The notes under the pieces are model-generated. The model ran no database searches. It worked only from the letters and a program-made list of their open reading frames with translations, and was not told the DNA's origin. Made by a program: the position numbers and the translations under genes. Shown here piece after piece: positions 1-7,986 of a stretch of 64,000 bases of DNA. The first letter of the stretch is position 1. Every line of letters begins with the position of its first letter. Source of the DNA: Pseudomonadota bacterium (GTDB lineage: Bacteria; Pseudomonadota; Alphaproteobacteria; Sphingomonadales; Sphingomonadaceae); contig JAEWBB010000011.1 of assembly GCA_023391375.1 (NCBI GenBank), positions 1 to 64,000 on the forward strand, written 5' to 3'.

Positions 1-1
1 G

Positions 2-316
2 GCCCCGCCGCCGCCGCGCGTCAGCCAGGCCGCCAAGGCGAAGGGCAACCTGCTCTCGCTGCTGTCGCAGGACGACTATCCGGATTCCGCCCTTCGTGCC
101 GAAGAACAGGGTACGGTGGTGGTTCGCCTGACGGTCGGTGGCAACGGCCGCGTGACGGGCTGCGACGTGACGAGTTCGTCGGGCTCCTCGGCGCTCGACA
201 GCACCACCTGCCGCCTCCTTTCCAGCCGCGCGCGTTTCACGCCGGCCAAGGATCAGTCGGGTGCCGCGATTTCGGATACCTACGTGCAGCGCGTTCGCTG
301 GCAGCTACCGCGCTAA
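2..316 (+). CDS. TonB C-terminal domain protein, 3' end only
   Basis: Open reading frame running in from the left edge and ending at TAA 314-316. The visible 104 residues start with a proline-rich stretch, then the motif SQDDYP, a V-V-V-R-L strand, two cysteines (TGCDV and STTCR) and the closing RVRWQLPR. This is the periplasmic C-terminal fold of TonB-type energy transducers, which contacts TonB-dependent outer-membrane receptors and passes on energy from ExbB-ExbD. Two related proteins lie at 51714-52673 and 53149-54246 and keep the same SQDDYP/SSEDYP and RVRW.LP signatures. exbB follows 43 bases downstream on the same strand, so this is the first visible gene of a TonB-ExbB-ExbD operon. 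The N-terminal membrane anchor expected of a true TonB lies outside the window. Confidence 0.85.
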   Translation, partial: APPPPRVSQAAKAKGNLLSLLSQDDYPDSALRAEEQGTVVVRLTVGGNGRVTGCDVTSSSGSSALDSTTCRLLSSRARFTPAKDQSGAAISDTYVQRVRWQLPR

Positions 317-359
317 GTTTTCATAACGACAACCAAGTTTCAGCAGGAAAGACAGACCT

Positions 360-1145
360 ATGGCTACTCCTCCTCCCGCCGCTGGCGACAACCCCTATGG
401 CCTGATGCAGGCGCTCCACGAGGGCGGCCTCATCAGCTGGACCGTGTTCATCATCCTGGTGGGCATGTCGGTGTTCAGCTTCTACATCCTCTTCACCAAG
501 CTGCTGCAGCAGCAGAAGATCATCAACCAGGGCAAGAAGGTCCGTGCGTCGTTCTGGAACGCGCCGAACCTGCGTGACGCGTCGTCGAAGCTCGACCAGC
601 GCAGCGCCTACCGCGCGATCGTCGAAGACGCCCTCGTCGCCCAGGACCAGCACTCGAAGCTGACCGACCCGGTCGACCAGCACGAATGGGTTGCCGGTTC
701 GCTGGCCCGTTCGCAGGGCGCCATTTCGGCCCGTCTCGGTGAAGGCCTCGCCTTCCTCGCGACCGTCGGTTCGACCGCGCCGTTCATCGGCCTGTTCGGT
801 ACCGTCATCGGCATCTACCGCGCGCTGATCAAGATCGGTGCGTCGGGCCAGGCCGACATTTCGACGGTTGCCGGCCCGGTCGGTGAAGCGCTCATCATGA
901 CCGCGCTCGGCCTCGTCGTCGCGGTGCCGGCGGTGCTCGCCTACAACTGGCTGATCCGTCGCAACAAGACGATCGTCGAAGATCTCGGCGCGTTCACCAA
1001 CGACGTCCACGGCTACCTCGCCTCGAACGGCGCGGTGAAGCCGATCATGGTCACCGGCAAGACGGTCAAGCCGGCCGGCCAGACCACGACTTCGGGCGTC
1101 CAGGCGAAGCCGGCGACCCCGGTCTCGCCGACGGCGAACCGCTAA
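360..1145 (+). CDS. exbB: ExbB / MotA-TolQ-ExbB family proton channel protein
   Basis: Protein of 261 residues. ExbB and ExbD form the inner-membrane proton-driven motor that energises TonB. A hydrophobic segment near residues 25-45 is followed by a long cytoplasmic loop and two further membrane helices around 135-160 and 180-205. The segment FLATVGSTAPFIGLFGTVIG is the MotA/TolQ/ExbB signature, and a second conserved stretch contains GEALIMTALGLVVAVPA. The tail is rich in Thr, Pro and Lys. The ATG start is preceded by AGGAAAG at about 10 bases. Downstream lies a strong UUCG hairpin and then exbD, so exbB is the middle gene of the operon. Confidence 0.95.
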   Translation: MATPPPAAGDNPYGLMQALHEGGLISWTVFIILVGMSVFSFYILFTKLLQQQKIINQGKKVRASFWNAPNLRDASSKLDQRSAYRAIVEDALVAQDQHSKLTDPVDQHEWVAGSLARSQGAISARLGEGLAFLATVGSTAPFIGLFGTVIGIYRALIKIGASGQADISTVAGPVGEALIMTALGLVVAVPAVLAYNWLIRRNKTIVEDLGAFTNDVHGYLASNGAVKPIMVTGKTVKPAGQTTTSGVQAKPATPVSPTANR

Positions 1146-1160
1146 GTCTCGAATGAACAT

Positions 1161-1184
1161 CCCCGCCCGGTTCGCCGGGCGGGG
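1161..1184 (+). promoter_or_regulatory. Perfect UUCG hairpin between exbB and exbD
   Basis: CCCCGCCCGG, loop TTCG, then CCGGGCGGGG: a 10-bp perfect GC stem with a stable tetraloop. No T-run follows, so it is not a classical terminator. Its place in an operon suggests an mRNA-stability or processing element that could raise exbB over exbD (inference). Confidence 0.6.
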
Positions 1185-1207
1185 CGTCGAAGAAGGGAAT
1201 TGACCCC

Positions 1208-1696
1208 ATGGCAATGAGCGTAGGCGGCGAAAGCGGCGACGACGTGCCGATGTCGGACATCAACACCACGCCGCTGGTCGACGTGATGCTGGTGCTCCTG
1301 ATCATCTTCCTCATCACCGTGCCGGTCGTGACCCAGGCGGTTCCGGTCGAGCTGCCCAAGGTTCGTTACGAGCCGACCATCACCAAGCCGGAAAACGTGT
1401 CGTTGTCCGTGCGCGGCGGTCCGGGCGGCAGCTGCGAAGTCTATTGGAACCTGACGCAGGTGACCAACGACCAGCTGCTCGACCTGGCGGTCAAGAAGCT
1501 CGAGCAGCAGATCAAGGCGGTCGGCGGCGTTGAGAACATCAACGAAGAAAACATGCCCGAAGCGCACATCCGCGGCGACATCAACACGCCGTACAAGTGC
1601 ATCGGCGGCGCGGTCTTCACGATGCAGCGCGCGGGCTTCGCCCGGGTCGGCTTCATCTCCGAACCGCCCCCGGGCCAAGTGACCACGCGCCTGTAA
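1208..1696 (+). CDS. exbD: ExbD biopolymer transport protein (first copy)
   Basis: 162 residues: a short cytoplasmic N-terminus, the ExbD signature DINTTPLVDVMLVLLIIFLI around residues 15-36 that forms the single membrane helix, and a periplasmic domain. The aspartate in PLVDVMLVLL is the proton-carrying residue known for this family. The periplasmic part carries two cysteines (GSCEV and YKCIG) that the other two ExbD copies here lack, so it may form a disulfide. It ends with the MQRAGFARVGFI strand typical of the family. Start is ATG 1208; ATG 1214 is an alternative. It lies downstream of exbB and just before a second exbD, so the complex may contain two kinds of ExbD subunit. Confidence 0.93.
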   Translation: MAMSVGGESGDDVPMSDINTTPLVDVMLVLLIIFLITVPVVTQAVPVELPKVRYEPTITKPENVSLSVRGGPGGSCEVYWNLTQVTNDQLLDLAVKKLEQQIKAVGGVENINEENMPEAHIRGDINTPYKCIGGAVFTMQRAGFARVGFISEPPPGQVTTRL

Positions 1697-1726
1697 CGCG
1701 GCCGAACGAACGAGGAGCTAGCCACC

Positions 1727-2161
1727 ATGGCGATGCAAACGACGAGCGACAATTCGGCTGGTGAGCCGATGATGGAGATCAACACCACCCCGTTGATCGA
1801 CGTCATGCTGGTGCTGTTGATCATGCTGATCATCACCATCCCGATCCAGACTCACGCCGTGAAGCTGGACCTGCCGCAGAACAACCCGAACGACACGCCG
1901 CCGCCGATCGATCCGGTCAAGAACAAGATCGTGATCACCCAGGCGGGGCAGATCCTGTGGAACGGTGCCGCGGTCGACCAGCCGCAGCTGCGCCAGTACC
2001 TCGACATCTCGCAGCAGATGGACCCGGTCCCCGAACTGCACCTGCAGCCGGAACCGGAAGCCCGCTACGAGCTGGTCGACGAAGTGCTGGCCGTGACCAA
2101 GCAGGCCCACGTGTCGAAGATGGGCTTCGTCGGCAACGAAGCGTATATGAAGGCCTTCTAG
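1727..2161 (+). CDS. exbD: ExbD biopolymer transport protein (second copy)
   Basis: 144 residues with MEINTTPLIDVMLVLLIMLI near residues 15-35, the single membrane helix with its proton-binding aspartate, and a periplasmic domain ending in a KQAHVSKMGFVGN strand. No cysteine in the periplasmic part, unlike the first copy. A good ribosome site (GAGGAG) lies 6-11 bases before ATG 1727. The gap from the first exbD is 30 bases and a terminator follows 30 bases after the stop, so this is the last gene of the tonB-exbB-exbD-exbD unit. Confidence 0.93.
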   Translation: MAMQTTSDNSAGEPMMEINTTPLIDVMLVLLIMLIITIPIQTHAVKLDLPQNNPNDTPPPIDPVKNKIVITQAGQILWNGAAVDQPQLRQYLDISQQMDPVPELHLQPEPEARYELVDEVLAVTKQAHVSKMGFVGNEAYMKAF

Positions 2162-2191
2162 GCTTTCACGGCTTCGACAACGACAAGATTG

Positions 2192-2221
2192 AGGGCGGTC
2201 CTTGCGAGGGCCGCCCTTTTT
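2192..2221 (+). terminator. Rho-independent terminator of the tonB-exbB-exbD operon
   Basis: Stem GGGCGG (2193-2198) with CCGCCC (2211-2216), extended inside by CC/GG, followed by five T. It separates the second exbD from the third, which therefore needs its own promoter. Confidence 0.75.
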
Positions 2222-2306
2222 CGTGGGCGGCTTCCATGACGGATTGGCTTGACGAGCGCCACGTTCAATGAGACGTTACATTGTCACAGAAGGTGAGGAG
2301 GCGACG

Positions 2307-2798
2307 ATGGCGGCGATTTCCTTGGGTGGAGCGGGGCAACTTCAAGGTGTCGGGAGTGTCCGGCGCAAGGGCGGGCCCCTCGTGTTGCCGCCGGAAGGTG
2401 CGGCGGCCGCGCCGATGGGGGAGATGAACACCACCCCGCTGATCGACGTCATGCTGGTCCTGCTGATCATGTTCATCATCACGATCCCGATGGCGACGCA
2501 TTCGGTGAAGCTCGACCTGCCGGCGCCCGGCCCGCATCCGCCGGTTTTGTCGCTGTCCAACGAACTGGCGATCGACCGCACTGGTGCAACCCGCTGGAAC
2601 GGGGTGACGGTGGACCGGCCGCAGCTACGTGCGCTGCTGGCGGAGAGTGTGGCGATGACGGAAGAACCCGAACTCCACCTCGCCCCGGCGGCGGATGCGC
2701 CGTTCGGCACCGTCGATTCCATCCTCGCCGACGCCAAGCGCGCCGACGTCCACCGCATGGGGTTCGTTGGGAATGCGAATTACGCGAGTGCGTTCTAG
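2307..2798 (+). CDS. exbD: ExbD biopolymer transport protein (third copy, N-terminally extended)
   Basis: 163 residues from the chosen ATG 2307, which follows AGGTGAGGAG by 6 bases; an in-frame ATG at 2268 lacks a ribosome site. About 30 extra residues (glycine, proline and basic residues) precede the signature MGEMNTTPLIDVMLVLLIMF, so the N-terminus is longer than in the two copies upstream. The periplasmic domain ends with RADVHRMGFVGNANYASAF and is clearly closest to the second exbD, pointing to a tandem duplication. It stands after a terminator, so it is probably expressed separately and could serve another ExbB or a different receptor set (inference). Confidence 0.88.
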   Translation: MAAISLGGAGQLQGVGSVRRKGGPLVLPPEGAAAAPMGEMNTTPLIDVMLVLLIMFIITIPMATHSVKLDLPAPGPHPPVLSLSNELAIDRTGATRWNGVTVDRPQLRALLAESVAMTEEPELHLAPAADAPFGTVDSILADAKRADVHRMGFVGNANYASAF

Positions 2799-2803
2799 GG
2801 AAA

Positions 2804-2818
2804 AGCGGACGGTCCGCT
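2804..2818. promoter_or_regulatory. Palindrome AGCGGAC-G-GTCCGCT
   Basis: Perfect 7-bp arms around one base, placed between the third exbD (stop 2798) and the low-GC gene starting at 2866. The near-absent spacer suits a dimeric repressor site better than a hairpin terminator, and no T-run follows. Function unknown. Confidence 0.35.
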
Positions 2819-2865
2819 AGCGACCCATTGCAGTCATTCTTTGCTTGCTCCATTTTTCCCGCTCG

Positions 2866-3531
2866 ATGCCGAGCCCGCGTTCACTGATCCTGATTGGAAT
2901 CATCTTTCTGCTTGGTGGATGGGCGGCCTTTTTGCTCGTTGGTCCGCCCACAGGTTTCGGGCACGCACTTCGGTGGCCTGCGGCTTTTATCATTGGGGCA
3001 ATATGTCTGACCGTCGGGTTGATGACGGCCCTTTCCTCCCGCCTCTTCGAACGCCTAGATGCGCTGATTGAAGGTCGGGCGGAGCTCAGACTGTCGGACC
3101 CAGTCAATGCCAACGATGACGAGACGCCAAGTTTGGCGGATATTGATTATTCGCTAGGTAATGCGATGTGGCTTCAGCCAAGCCGTATCCTCGCGGATTT
3201 TGAGCGTTACGGCGGTTCCGCTCCCACGAACGAAAGTCTCCTGAGTCAGGTATTCTTGGGTGTAAATACCTACCCTTCTTCAGCACCCAAGGAACGCGCT
3301 GAACAAAGTCGCTACGTCAGTCGATTGCGCGAGGAATGTGAAGGGGATGAAAACTTTGTTCTTGCTCGAAGGTGGTTGGAAGCGGCCGGAATCACCGTGT
3401 CTTTCGGCGTTTACGGCGAGCCGTGGATGAGTAGCGCCTTGGTCTCAATCTCAGGGCCGCGATCAAGCCTTCCAATATTGCGAGACGCGGCGATGAGCGT
3501 TGGGGACTCTGCCTCACAAATCTCCGAATGA
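2866..3531 (+). CDS. Uncharacterised protein with two N-terminal membrane helices
   Basis: 221 residues from ATG 2866; an in-frame TTG at 2845 would add 7 residues and neither start has a clear ribosome site. Two hydrophobic helices lie near residues 6-27 and 36-58, followed by a soluble, mixed-charge domain with no motif I recognise. Base composition is visibly lower in GC than all neighbours (runs such as GATATTGATTATTCGCTAG), and codons like TTG, CTA and TCT are used freely, which suggests recent arrival or weak selection. No operon partner: a palindrome lies upstream and a 131-base gap downstream. I cannot assign a function. Confidence 0.65.
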   Translation: MPSPRSLILIGIIFLLGGWAAFLLVGPPTGFGHALRWPAAFIIGAICLTVGLMTALSSRLFERLDALIEGRAELRLSDPVNANDDETPSLADIDYSLGNAMWLQPSRILADFERYGGSAPTNESLLSQVFLGVNTYPSSAPKERAEQSRYVSRLREECEGDENFVLARRWLEAAGITVSFGVYGEPWMSSALVSISGPRSSLPILRDAAMSVGDSASQISE

Positions 3532-3662
3532 TCAGCCATCGACTGGCGTCTGCTTACCACCCTTAACGGACAAATGCGGCCCAGCCGCCGCAAGCCAAAA
3601 TATTTCGTTCCGCCTCGCCAACGCTAACCCCTCGGTCAGTTTTTTCGGGGTAGGCGAGGGGA

Positions 3663-4418
3663 ATGGACCTGATCAGCGCATACCGGGACGGATTGGCGGC
3701 ACAGCTGGCCGAGGAGGCGCACGGGCTGGCGGGACGGGCGCGCGACCATGTGCAGCGGGCGATCGTCGCGCATCACCTGTTCGACCATAGCGGCGGGCGG
3801 CACGCCTATGCGTTGCTGGCGGCGGAAGGGGCGCTGGCGCTCGATTCCGCGCTCGACGCGATGCGGACGGCGGCCAAGCGCGCGCGATGGCGGTTGCGCG
3901 GCGCGCGCCGGGCCGCGGTGATGGAGCGGATCGAGGCGTTCGGCGAGGCGCTGGCCGCGATCGACGCGGCGCGGTGCGAGGCGATGTGGATCGCCTATCG
4001 CGCGGCGCAGCACGAGGGGATGGCGGCGCTGGTGCCGGCGGCGCTGGGGGCGCTGCGCGACGCGGACGCCGAAGCGATGTTCGCCGCGCACCAGGCGTGG
4101 GCCGAAGCCGAATGGGGGCTGGACATCGAGGCGGCGCTGGCCGCGCTCGACTGGCCGCTCGACGCCAAGCCGGTGGCGGCGGCGGTGCGCAGCCTGCGCA
4201 TTCCGGCCGAGCGGTTCGCCAAGGCGCGCAAGAAGGGGCTGCGCAAGGTCGAGGCCGCACTGGTCGCCGACCCGCGCTTCCCGCCCAAGTTCGCCGCCAA
4301 CCCGGCGCACCATTATTACGTGCTGCAGCGCCACATGGCCGAACGGCGGCGGAACGAGCGCGACCTCGTGCTCGGCATCCCGATCGAGGATACGGTCAGG
4401 CTGGCCGTCGCGGCCTAG
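3663..4418 (+). CDS. Uncharacterised alanine-rich helical protein
   Basis: 251 residues, very rich in Ala, Arg and Glu and predicted almost wholly helical, with no signal peptide or membrane segment. Codon use is fully GC-rich like the host, and the ATG follows GCGAGGGGA, so I take it as a real cytoplasmic protein. The most distinctive part is the C-terminal half, with RKKGLRKVEAALVADPRFPP and a HHYYVLQRHMAERRR segment. It stands alone: the next gene (dipZ) is on the other strand and converges on it across 21 bases. I do not recognise the family with confidence; it may be a sphingomonad-specific conserved protein. Confidence 0.7.
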   Translation: MDLISAYRDGLAAQLAEEAHGLAGRARDHVQRAIVAHHLFDHSGGRHAYALLAAEGALALDSALDAMRTAAKRARWRLRGARRAAVMERIEAFGEALAAIDAARCEAMWIAYRAAQHEGMAALVPAALGALRDADAEAMFAAHQAWAEAEWGLDIEAALAALDWPLDAKPVAAAVRSLRIPAERFAKARKKGLRKVEAALVADPRFPPKFAANPAHHYYVLQRHMAERRRNERDLVLGIPIEDTVRLAVAA

Positions 4419-4439
4419 CCGCCGATCCTAGTCTCGGGC

Positions 4440-6143
4440 TTAGCCAAAGGTGAAGGCGTAGGCCTCCGCACCCGGCCGGTCGAAGCGGATTTCGAAGACG
4501 CGCTCGCCGCGGCCCGATGACTGGCGGACCAGCTGGTAGAGCTTCTGGCCGGTGATCGTGCCGCGTCCCGCGGCGTCGATGTCGGTGCCGGCATCCGCGC
4601 CGGGCGCTTCGCCGTCGACGGTGACGGTGAAGCCGATGGGCTTTCCGTCCGCCGAGCCGAGCACGAGGTGCAGGTCGCGGCCGATGAAGCGGTAGCGGAT
4701 CGATGCGCCCGGCAAGGCCGAGCGGGCGAACTTGCCGTCCACCGCCCAGCGGCCGGCAAGCCCCCACTGGTTGAGCAACAGGGCATCGGGCACGCGGTAG
4801 TCCGCGGCGCCGCGCTGCGCACCACCAGGGGAGACGAAGTTGGCCATGCGGTCGCTGCCGACATAGGTTTCCGGGCTGCGGGGCAGGCGGAGGTCGGTTT
4901 CCAGCGCTTCGGCGGGCGCGGCGGCCTCGCCGGCCATCGCGGCAGGCGCGCGCCCGGCCTCGGCCAGCAGCGCGCGGACGGCGGCCTCGGTCTGCGCCTC
5001 CGACCCTTCGCCGAAGTGGTGGTAGCGGATGCGGCCTTGCGCATCGACCAGGTACTGGGCGGGCCAGTAGCGGTTGTTGAACGCCTTCCAGATGGCGAGC
5101 TTGGCATCGTTGGCGACGGGGTAACGGATGCCGAAGTCCTTGACTGCCTTCGCGACGTTGGCGGGATCGCGCTCGAAGGCGAATTCGGGGCTGTGCACGC
5201 CGATGACGACCAGGCCGTCCCTTTCGTAGCGGTCGTACAGCGCGCGGACGTGGGGCACGGCGCGGATGCAGTTGATGCAGCTGTAGGTCCAGAAATCGAC
5301 CAGCACGACCTTGCCCTTGAGCTGCTCGCGGGTCAGTGGCGCGGAATTGATCCAGCCGACCGCGCCGTCGAGCGGCGGGAGGACCCCCTCGACCGCGAGG
5401 CCGCCGGCGCTGGTCTGCGGCATATCGTTGTCCATGCCGAGGCGCCTGGCGAGGCCCTGTTCGAGGCTGAAGGTGCTGCCGGCCGAAAGGTTGGTCAGCA
5501 GCTTGGTGTCGAGGCCGAGCGCGATGACCGCGACGGCGGCGAGGATCAGCGCGGCCAGCACCTTGCGGACCTTTTCGCCGGCGCCGATCGAGCGCTTCAT
5601 CGCCGCGAACACCTTGCCGCCGACGAGGAGCGCAAGACCGAGGCTGGTCGCAGCGCCGGCGGCGTAGGCGAAGAGGAGGAGCGCGGTGGTCGCGCTGGCG
5701 CCCGATACGGCGGCGCCAGTCAGGATCAGGCCGAGGATCGGGCCCGCGCAGGGCGCCCAGAGCAGGCCGGTGGCAAGACCGAGGAGCAGCGACGATCCGG
5801 CGCCGCCCTTGTCCGCCTGTTCGCCCAGCCGCCCGCCGAGGCGCACGAGAGGCTGCATCGCGCGGTCGGCGATGGCCGGGAACAGCAGCATCAGCCCGAA
5901 CGCGGTGAACAGGACGAGCGCGATCCAGCGCCCTGCCTGGTTGGCGGCCAGCGCCGCCTCGCCGCCGATCGCCGCGAGGCTGGCGACCAGCGCGAACGTC
6001 AGCGCCATGCCGAGCAGGAGCGGCAGGCCGTTGGTGCGGAACGGCTTGTCGGCGCGGGCGAAGACGAACGGCAGCACCGGCAAGATACAGGGCGACAGGA
6101 TCGTCAGCACGCCGCCGAAATAGGCGAGCAGGGCGAGGAGCAT
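4440..6143 (-). CDS. dipZ: DipZ: CcdA-like membrane domain fused to thioredoxin-like and C-terminal domains
   Basis: 567 residues. Residues 1-230 are a CcdA-type polytopic domain that carries reducing power across the inner membrane; conserved parts include SPCILPVLPF and WAPCAGPILG, each with the cysteine expected for CcdA. Residues about 265-400 are a TlpA/thioredoxin-like domain with active site CINC (in TYSCINCIRAV). The last 150 residues form a beta-rich domain often found at the end of DipZ proteins. The family moves electrons to periplasmic thiol and sulfoxide repair. The ATG overlaps the msrB stop (ATGA at 6141-6144), so msrB and dipZ are translationally coupled; MsrB needs exactly this kind of reductant. 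Part of the sigma/anti-sigma/fasciclin locus. Confidence 0.9.
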   Translation of the reverse strand: MLLALLAYFGGVLTILSPCILPVLPFVFARADKPFRTNGLPLLLGMALTFALVASLAAIGGEAALAANQAGRWIALVLFTAFGLMLLFPAIADRAMQPLVRLGGRLGEQADKGGAGSSLLLGLATGLLWAPCAGPILGLILTGAAVSGASATTALLLFAYAAGAATSLGLALLVGGKVFAAMKRSIGAGEKVRKVLAALILAAVAVIALGLDTKLLTNLSAGSTFSLEQGLARRLGMDNDMPQTSAGGLAVEGVLPPLDGAVGWINSAPLTREQLKGKVVLVDFWTYSCINCIRAVPHVRALYDRYERDGLVVIGVHSPEFAFERDPANVAKAVKDFGIRYPVANDAKLAIWKAFNNRYWPAQYLVDAQGRIRYHHFGEGSEAQTEAAVRALLAEAGRAPAAMAGEAAAPAEALETDLRLPRSPETYVGSDRMANFVSPGGAQRGAADYRVPDALLLNQWGLAGRWAVDGKFARSALPGASIRYRFIGRDLHLVLGSADGKPIGFTVTVDGEAPGADAGTDIDAAGRGTITGQKLYQLVRQSSGRGERVFEIRFDRPGAEAYAFTFG

Positions 6144-6631
6144 CAGGCGGCCCGGAAGGTCAGCGCGAGGCCATTGATGCAGTGGCGCTTACCGGTCGGT
6201 CGCGGGCCGTCGTCGAACACATGGCCGAGATGGCCGCCGCAGCGGGTGCAATGTTCCTCCGTGCGGGCCATGAACAGCGAGGTGTCCTTCTTGTAGGCGA
6301 CCGCGCCGGGCAGCGCCTGCCAGAAGCTGGGCCAGCCAGTGCCGCTGTCGAACTTGGTCGTGCTGGAGAAGAGCGGCAGGCCGCAACCGGCGCAGGCGAA
6401 GGTGCCCTTGCGGTGCTCCTTATTGAGCGGCGACGAGAAGGGCCGTTCCGTGCCGGCCTGGCGCAGGATGCGGTAGCGGTCGGGGCCGAGCCGCTTGCGC
6501 CACTCGGCGTCGGTGCGGGCGAGCGGCGCGGCATTGGCTTCGGACGAGGTGCAGCCCGCGCCGAACATGGCCAGCGCGGCGATGGCGGCACCGGCGAAGA
6601 TGCTTCGGCGGTCGGTGGGTCGGTCGAACAT
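6143..6631 (-). CDS. msrB: Exported peptide-methionine (R)-S-oxide reductase MsrB
   Basis: 162 residues. The chosen ATG (6631) gives an N-terminus DRRSIFAG followed by a hydrophobic stretch and lipobox-like GAGC, so it looks like a Tat-exported lipoprotein acting in the periplasm; longer in-frame starts add only shadow sequence. The MsrB domain has the two zinc CxxC pairs (CAGC and CTRC), the STTKFDSGTGWPSFW signature and the catalytic RHCINGLAL near the C-terminus. It reduces methionine-R-sulfoxide in damaged envelope proteins. dipZ follows with a 1-base coding overlap and would supply electrons. A promoter-like motif shared with the fasciclin gene lies at 6657-6684. Confidence 0.93.
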   Translation of the reverse strand: MFDRPTDRRSIFAGAAIAALAMFGAGCTSSEANAAPLARTDAEWRKRLGPDRYRILRQAGTERPFSSPLNKEHRKGTFACAGCGLPLFSSTTKFDSGTGWPSFWQALPGAVAYKKDTSLFMARTEEHCTRCGGHLGHVFDDGPRPTGKRHCINGLALTFRAA

Positions 6632-6656
6632 TTTGTCCCTCGCTTTCGTGCCTCTA

Positions 6657-6684
6657 GCTACGCACGGCGCGGCGCGATGGATGC
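6657..6684 (-). promoter_or_regulatory. ECF-type promoter motif before msrB-dipZ
   Basis: On the minus strand GCATCC, 16 bases, CGTAGC, with the -10-like element 25 bases before the msrB ATG. The same arrangement (GCATCC-N16-CGTAAC) stands before the fasciclin gene at 8760-8787. The known mycobacterial SigK promoter is of the form CCATCC-N16/17-CGAAT, which this resembles. Confidence 0.6.
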
Positions 6685-6686
6685 AC

Positions 6687-7412
6687 TCAGGTGGCGCGCA
6701 GCGTGCCGCTGGCGACGACCGGGCCGGTCGGCAGGCCGCTTGGCGACCCGCCCATCGGCTCGACCGAAATGGCAAGCGTCACGCCTTCGGCGAACTCGGC
6801 GGCCATCGGCATTGGCACGGTGGCGCGCATCGTGCCCTTCGGCATCACGCCCATCGAGCGCGGTTTGCCGTCGGCGGGGATCAGCCACAGCTCGTGGGCA
6901 TGGCCGGGATCGTCGGGTATCGGCGCGGTGGCGGCGACCATCAGGCTGCGCTCCGACCCGTTCCACATCGCCACCATCCGTCCGGGGCCTTGGCCGGCAA
7001 TGGTCGCGATCATTGGCGCGGAGGCCTCGATCGGAGCCGGTGCGGGTGCGATCGGGACGGGCGGTTGGCGGGTGACGAGCACCAGCGCCAGCGCGGCGGC
7101 GAGCGCCGACATGCCGCCGCCGAACAGCTGCCAACGGCGAAGGCGCGCATGCATCGGCGCATCGTCGTTCGCCGCGCGTGGATCGAGCTGGCGTTCGATT
7201 CTCGCGTAGAGGCTGGCGGGCGGCTCGCGCGGCTCGACCTCGTCGAACAGCGGGGCGAGCAGGCTGGACCAACGGGCGACCTCGGCGCGGAAACCGGGAT
7301 GTTCGCGCATCAGCCGTTCGGCGTCGGCGTACGCGGCGCCGTCGAGCTGGCCGAGCGCGAAATCGGCGGCGAGGTCGGCTTCGGCCGGCGGCAAGGGCGG
7401 GCGCGTGCTCAT
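6687..7412 (-). CDS. RskA-like anti-sigma factor
   Basis: 241 residues. Start ATG 7412 overlaps the sigma factor stop (ATGA); an upstream ATG at 7424 is in frame but inside the sigma gene. The N-terminal cytoplasmic part carries the zinc-free anti-sigma pattern ADFALGQLDGAAYADAERL used by RskA-type proteins to bind region 2/4 of their sigma factor. A single membrane helix lies near residues 100-118, followed by a periplasmic domain with GHAHELWLIPADGKPRSMGV, typical of the RskA C-terminal domain. Such proteins release the sigma factor after regulated proteolysis or redox change. The periplasmic domain has no cysteine, so sensing may sit in the sigma factor itself. Confidence 0.88.
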   Translation of the reverse strand: MSTRPPLPPAEADLAADFALGQLDGAAYADAERLMREHPGFRAEVARWSSLLAPLFDEVEPREPPASLYARIERQLDPRAANDDAPMHARLRRWQLFGGGMSALAAALALVLVTRQPPVPIAPAPAPIEASAPMIATIAGQGPGRMVAMWNGSERSLMVAATAPIPDDPGHAHELWLIPADGKPRSMGVMPKGTMRATVPMPMAAEFAEGVTLAISVEPMGGSPSGLPTGPVVASGTLRAT

Positions 7413-7975
7413 CGTTCGAGGCACTCGCGAAGCCGTTGGAGCGCGCGGCGGATCCAGCTTTTCATCGTGCCGAGCGGTGCGCCCTCACGCTCCGCGATCT
7501 CGCTGTAGCTATCGCCGCCGATGAAAGCGGCGCGAATGTAGCCGGCGTGGGCGGGGTCGAGCTCGGCCATGCAATCGGACAATTGGTGGCGCTGCTCGGC
7601 CGCGACCGCCTGGTCGAACGGGGACGGATCGTCGGCGACCAGGTCGAACGCGGCGTCGATAGGGTCGGTCGACGGCACACGCTTGCGGCGGCGGTCGATG
7701 GCGCGGTTGCGGGCCATCACCGCCAGCCAGCTGATCGGGCTCGCACGCGACGCTTCGTAGCGGGACGCGTTGCGCCACACCGAGACGTAAACGTCCTGCA
7801 GCACTTCGGCGGCGTCCGGTTCGTCCGGGACGATGCGGGCGACGATGCCGTAGAGCTTGGCCGAAGTGCGGCGGTAGAGTTCGGCAAGGGCGGCGCGGTC
7901 CGCGGCGGCGACGCGCGCCATCAGGGCGACCAGTTCCTGTCGCGCTTCGCTGGCGGCGTCGGCGGCGCTTCCCAT
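7409..7975 (-). CDS. ECF sigma factor, SigK-like
   Basis: 188 residues from ATG 7975; longer in-frame starts at 8065 and elsewhere would read into the upstream repeat region. Region 2 contains EVLQDVYVSVWRNASRYE and the region 2.4-like PISWLAVMARNRAIDRRRK; region 4 has AAFIGGDSYSEIAERE and GTMKSWIRRALQRLRECL. Only two cysteines are present, C135 (LSDCMAEL) and C185 (RECLER), 50 apart. The published SigK of Mycobacterium tuberculosis has a redox-sensitive pair C133-C183, also 50 apart. It is co-transcribed with the RskA-like gene through an ATGA overlap. Probable targets are the flanking fasciclin and msrB-dipZ units, which share a promoter motif. Confidence 0.9.
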   Translation of the reverse strand: MGSAADAASEARQELVALMARVAAADRAALAELYRRTSAKLYGIVARIVPDEPDAAEVLQDVYVSVWRNASRYEASRASPISWLAVMARNRAIDRRRKRVPSTDPIDAAFDLVADDPSPFDQAVAAEQRHQLSDCMAELDPAHAGYIRAAFIGGDSYSEIAEREGAPLGTMKSWIRRALQRLRECLER

Positions 7976-7986
7976 GACGCGGACGA

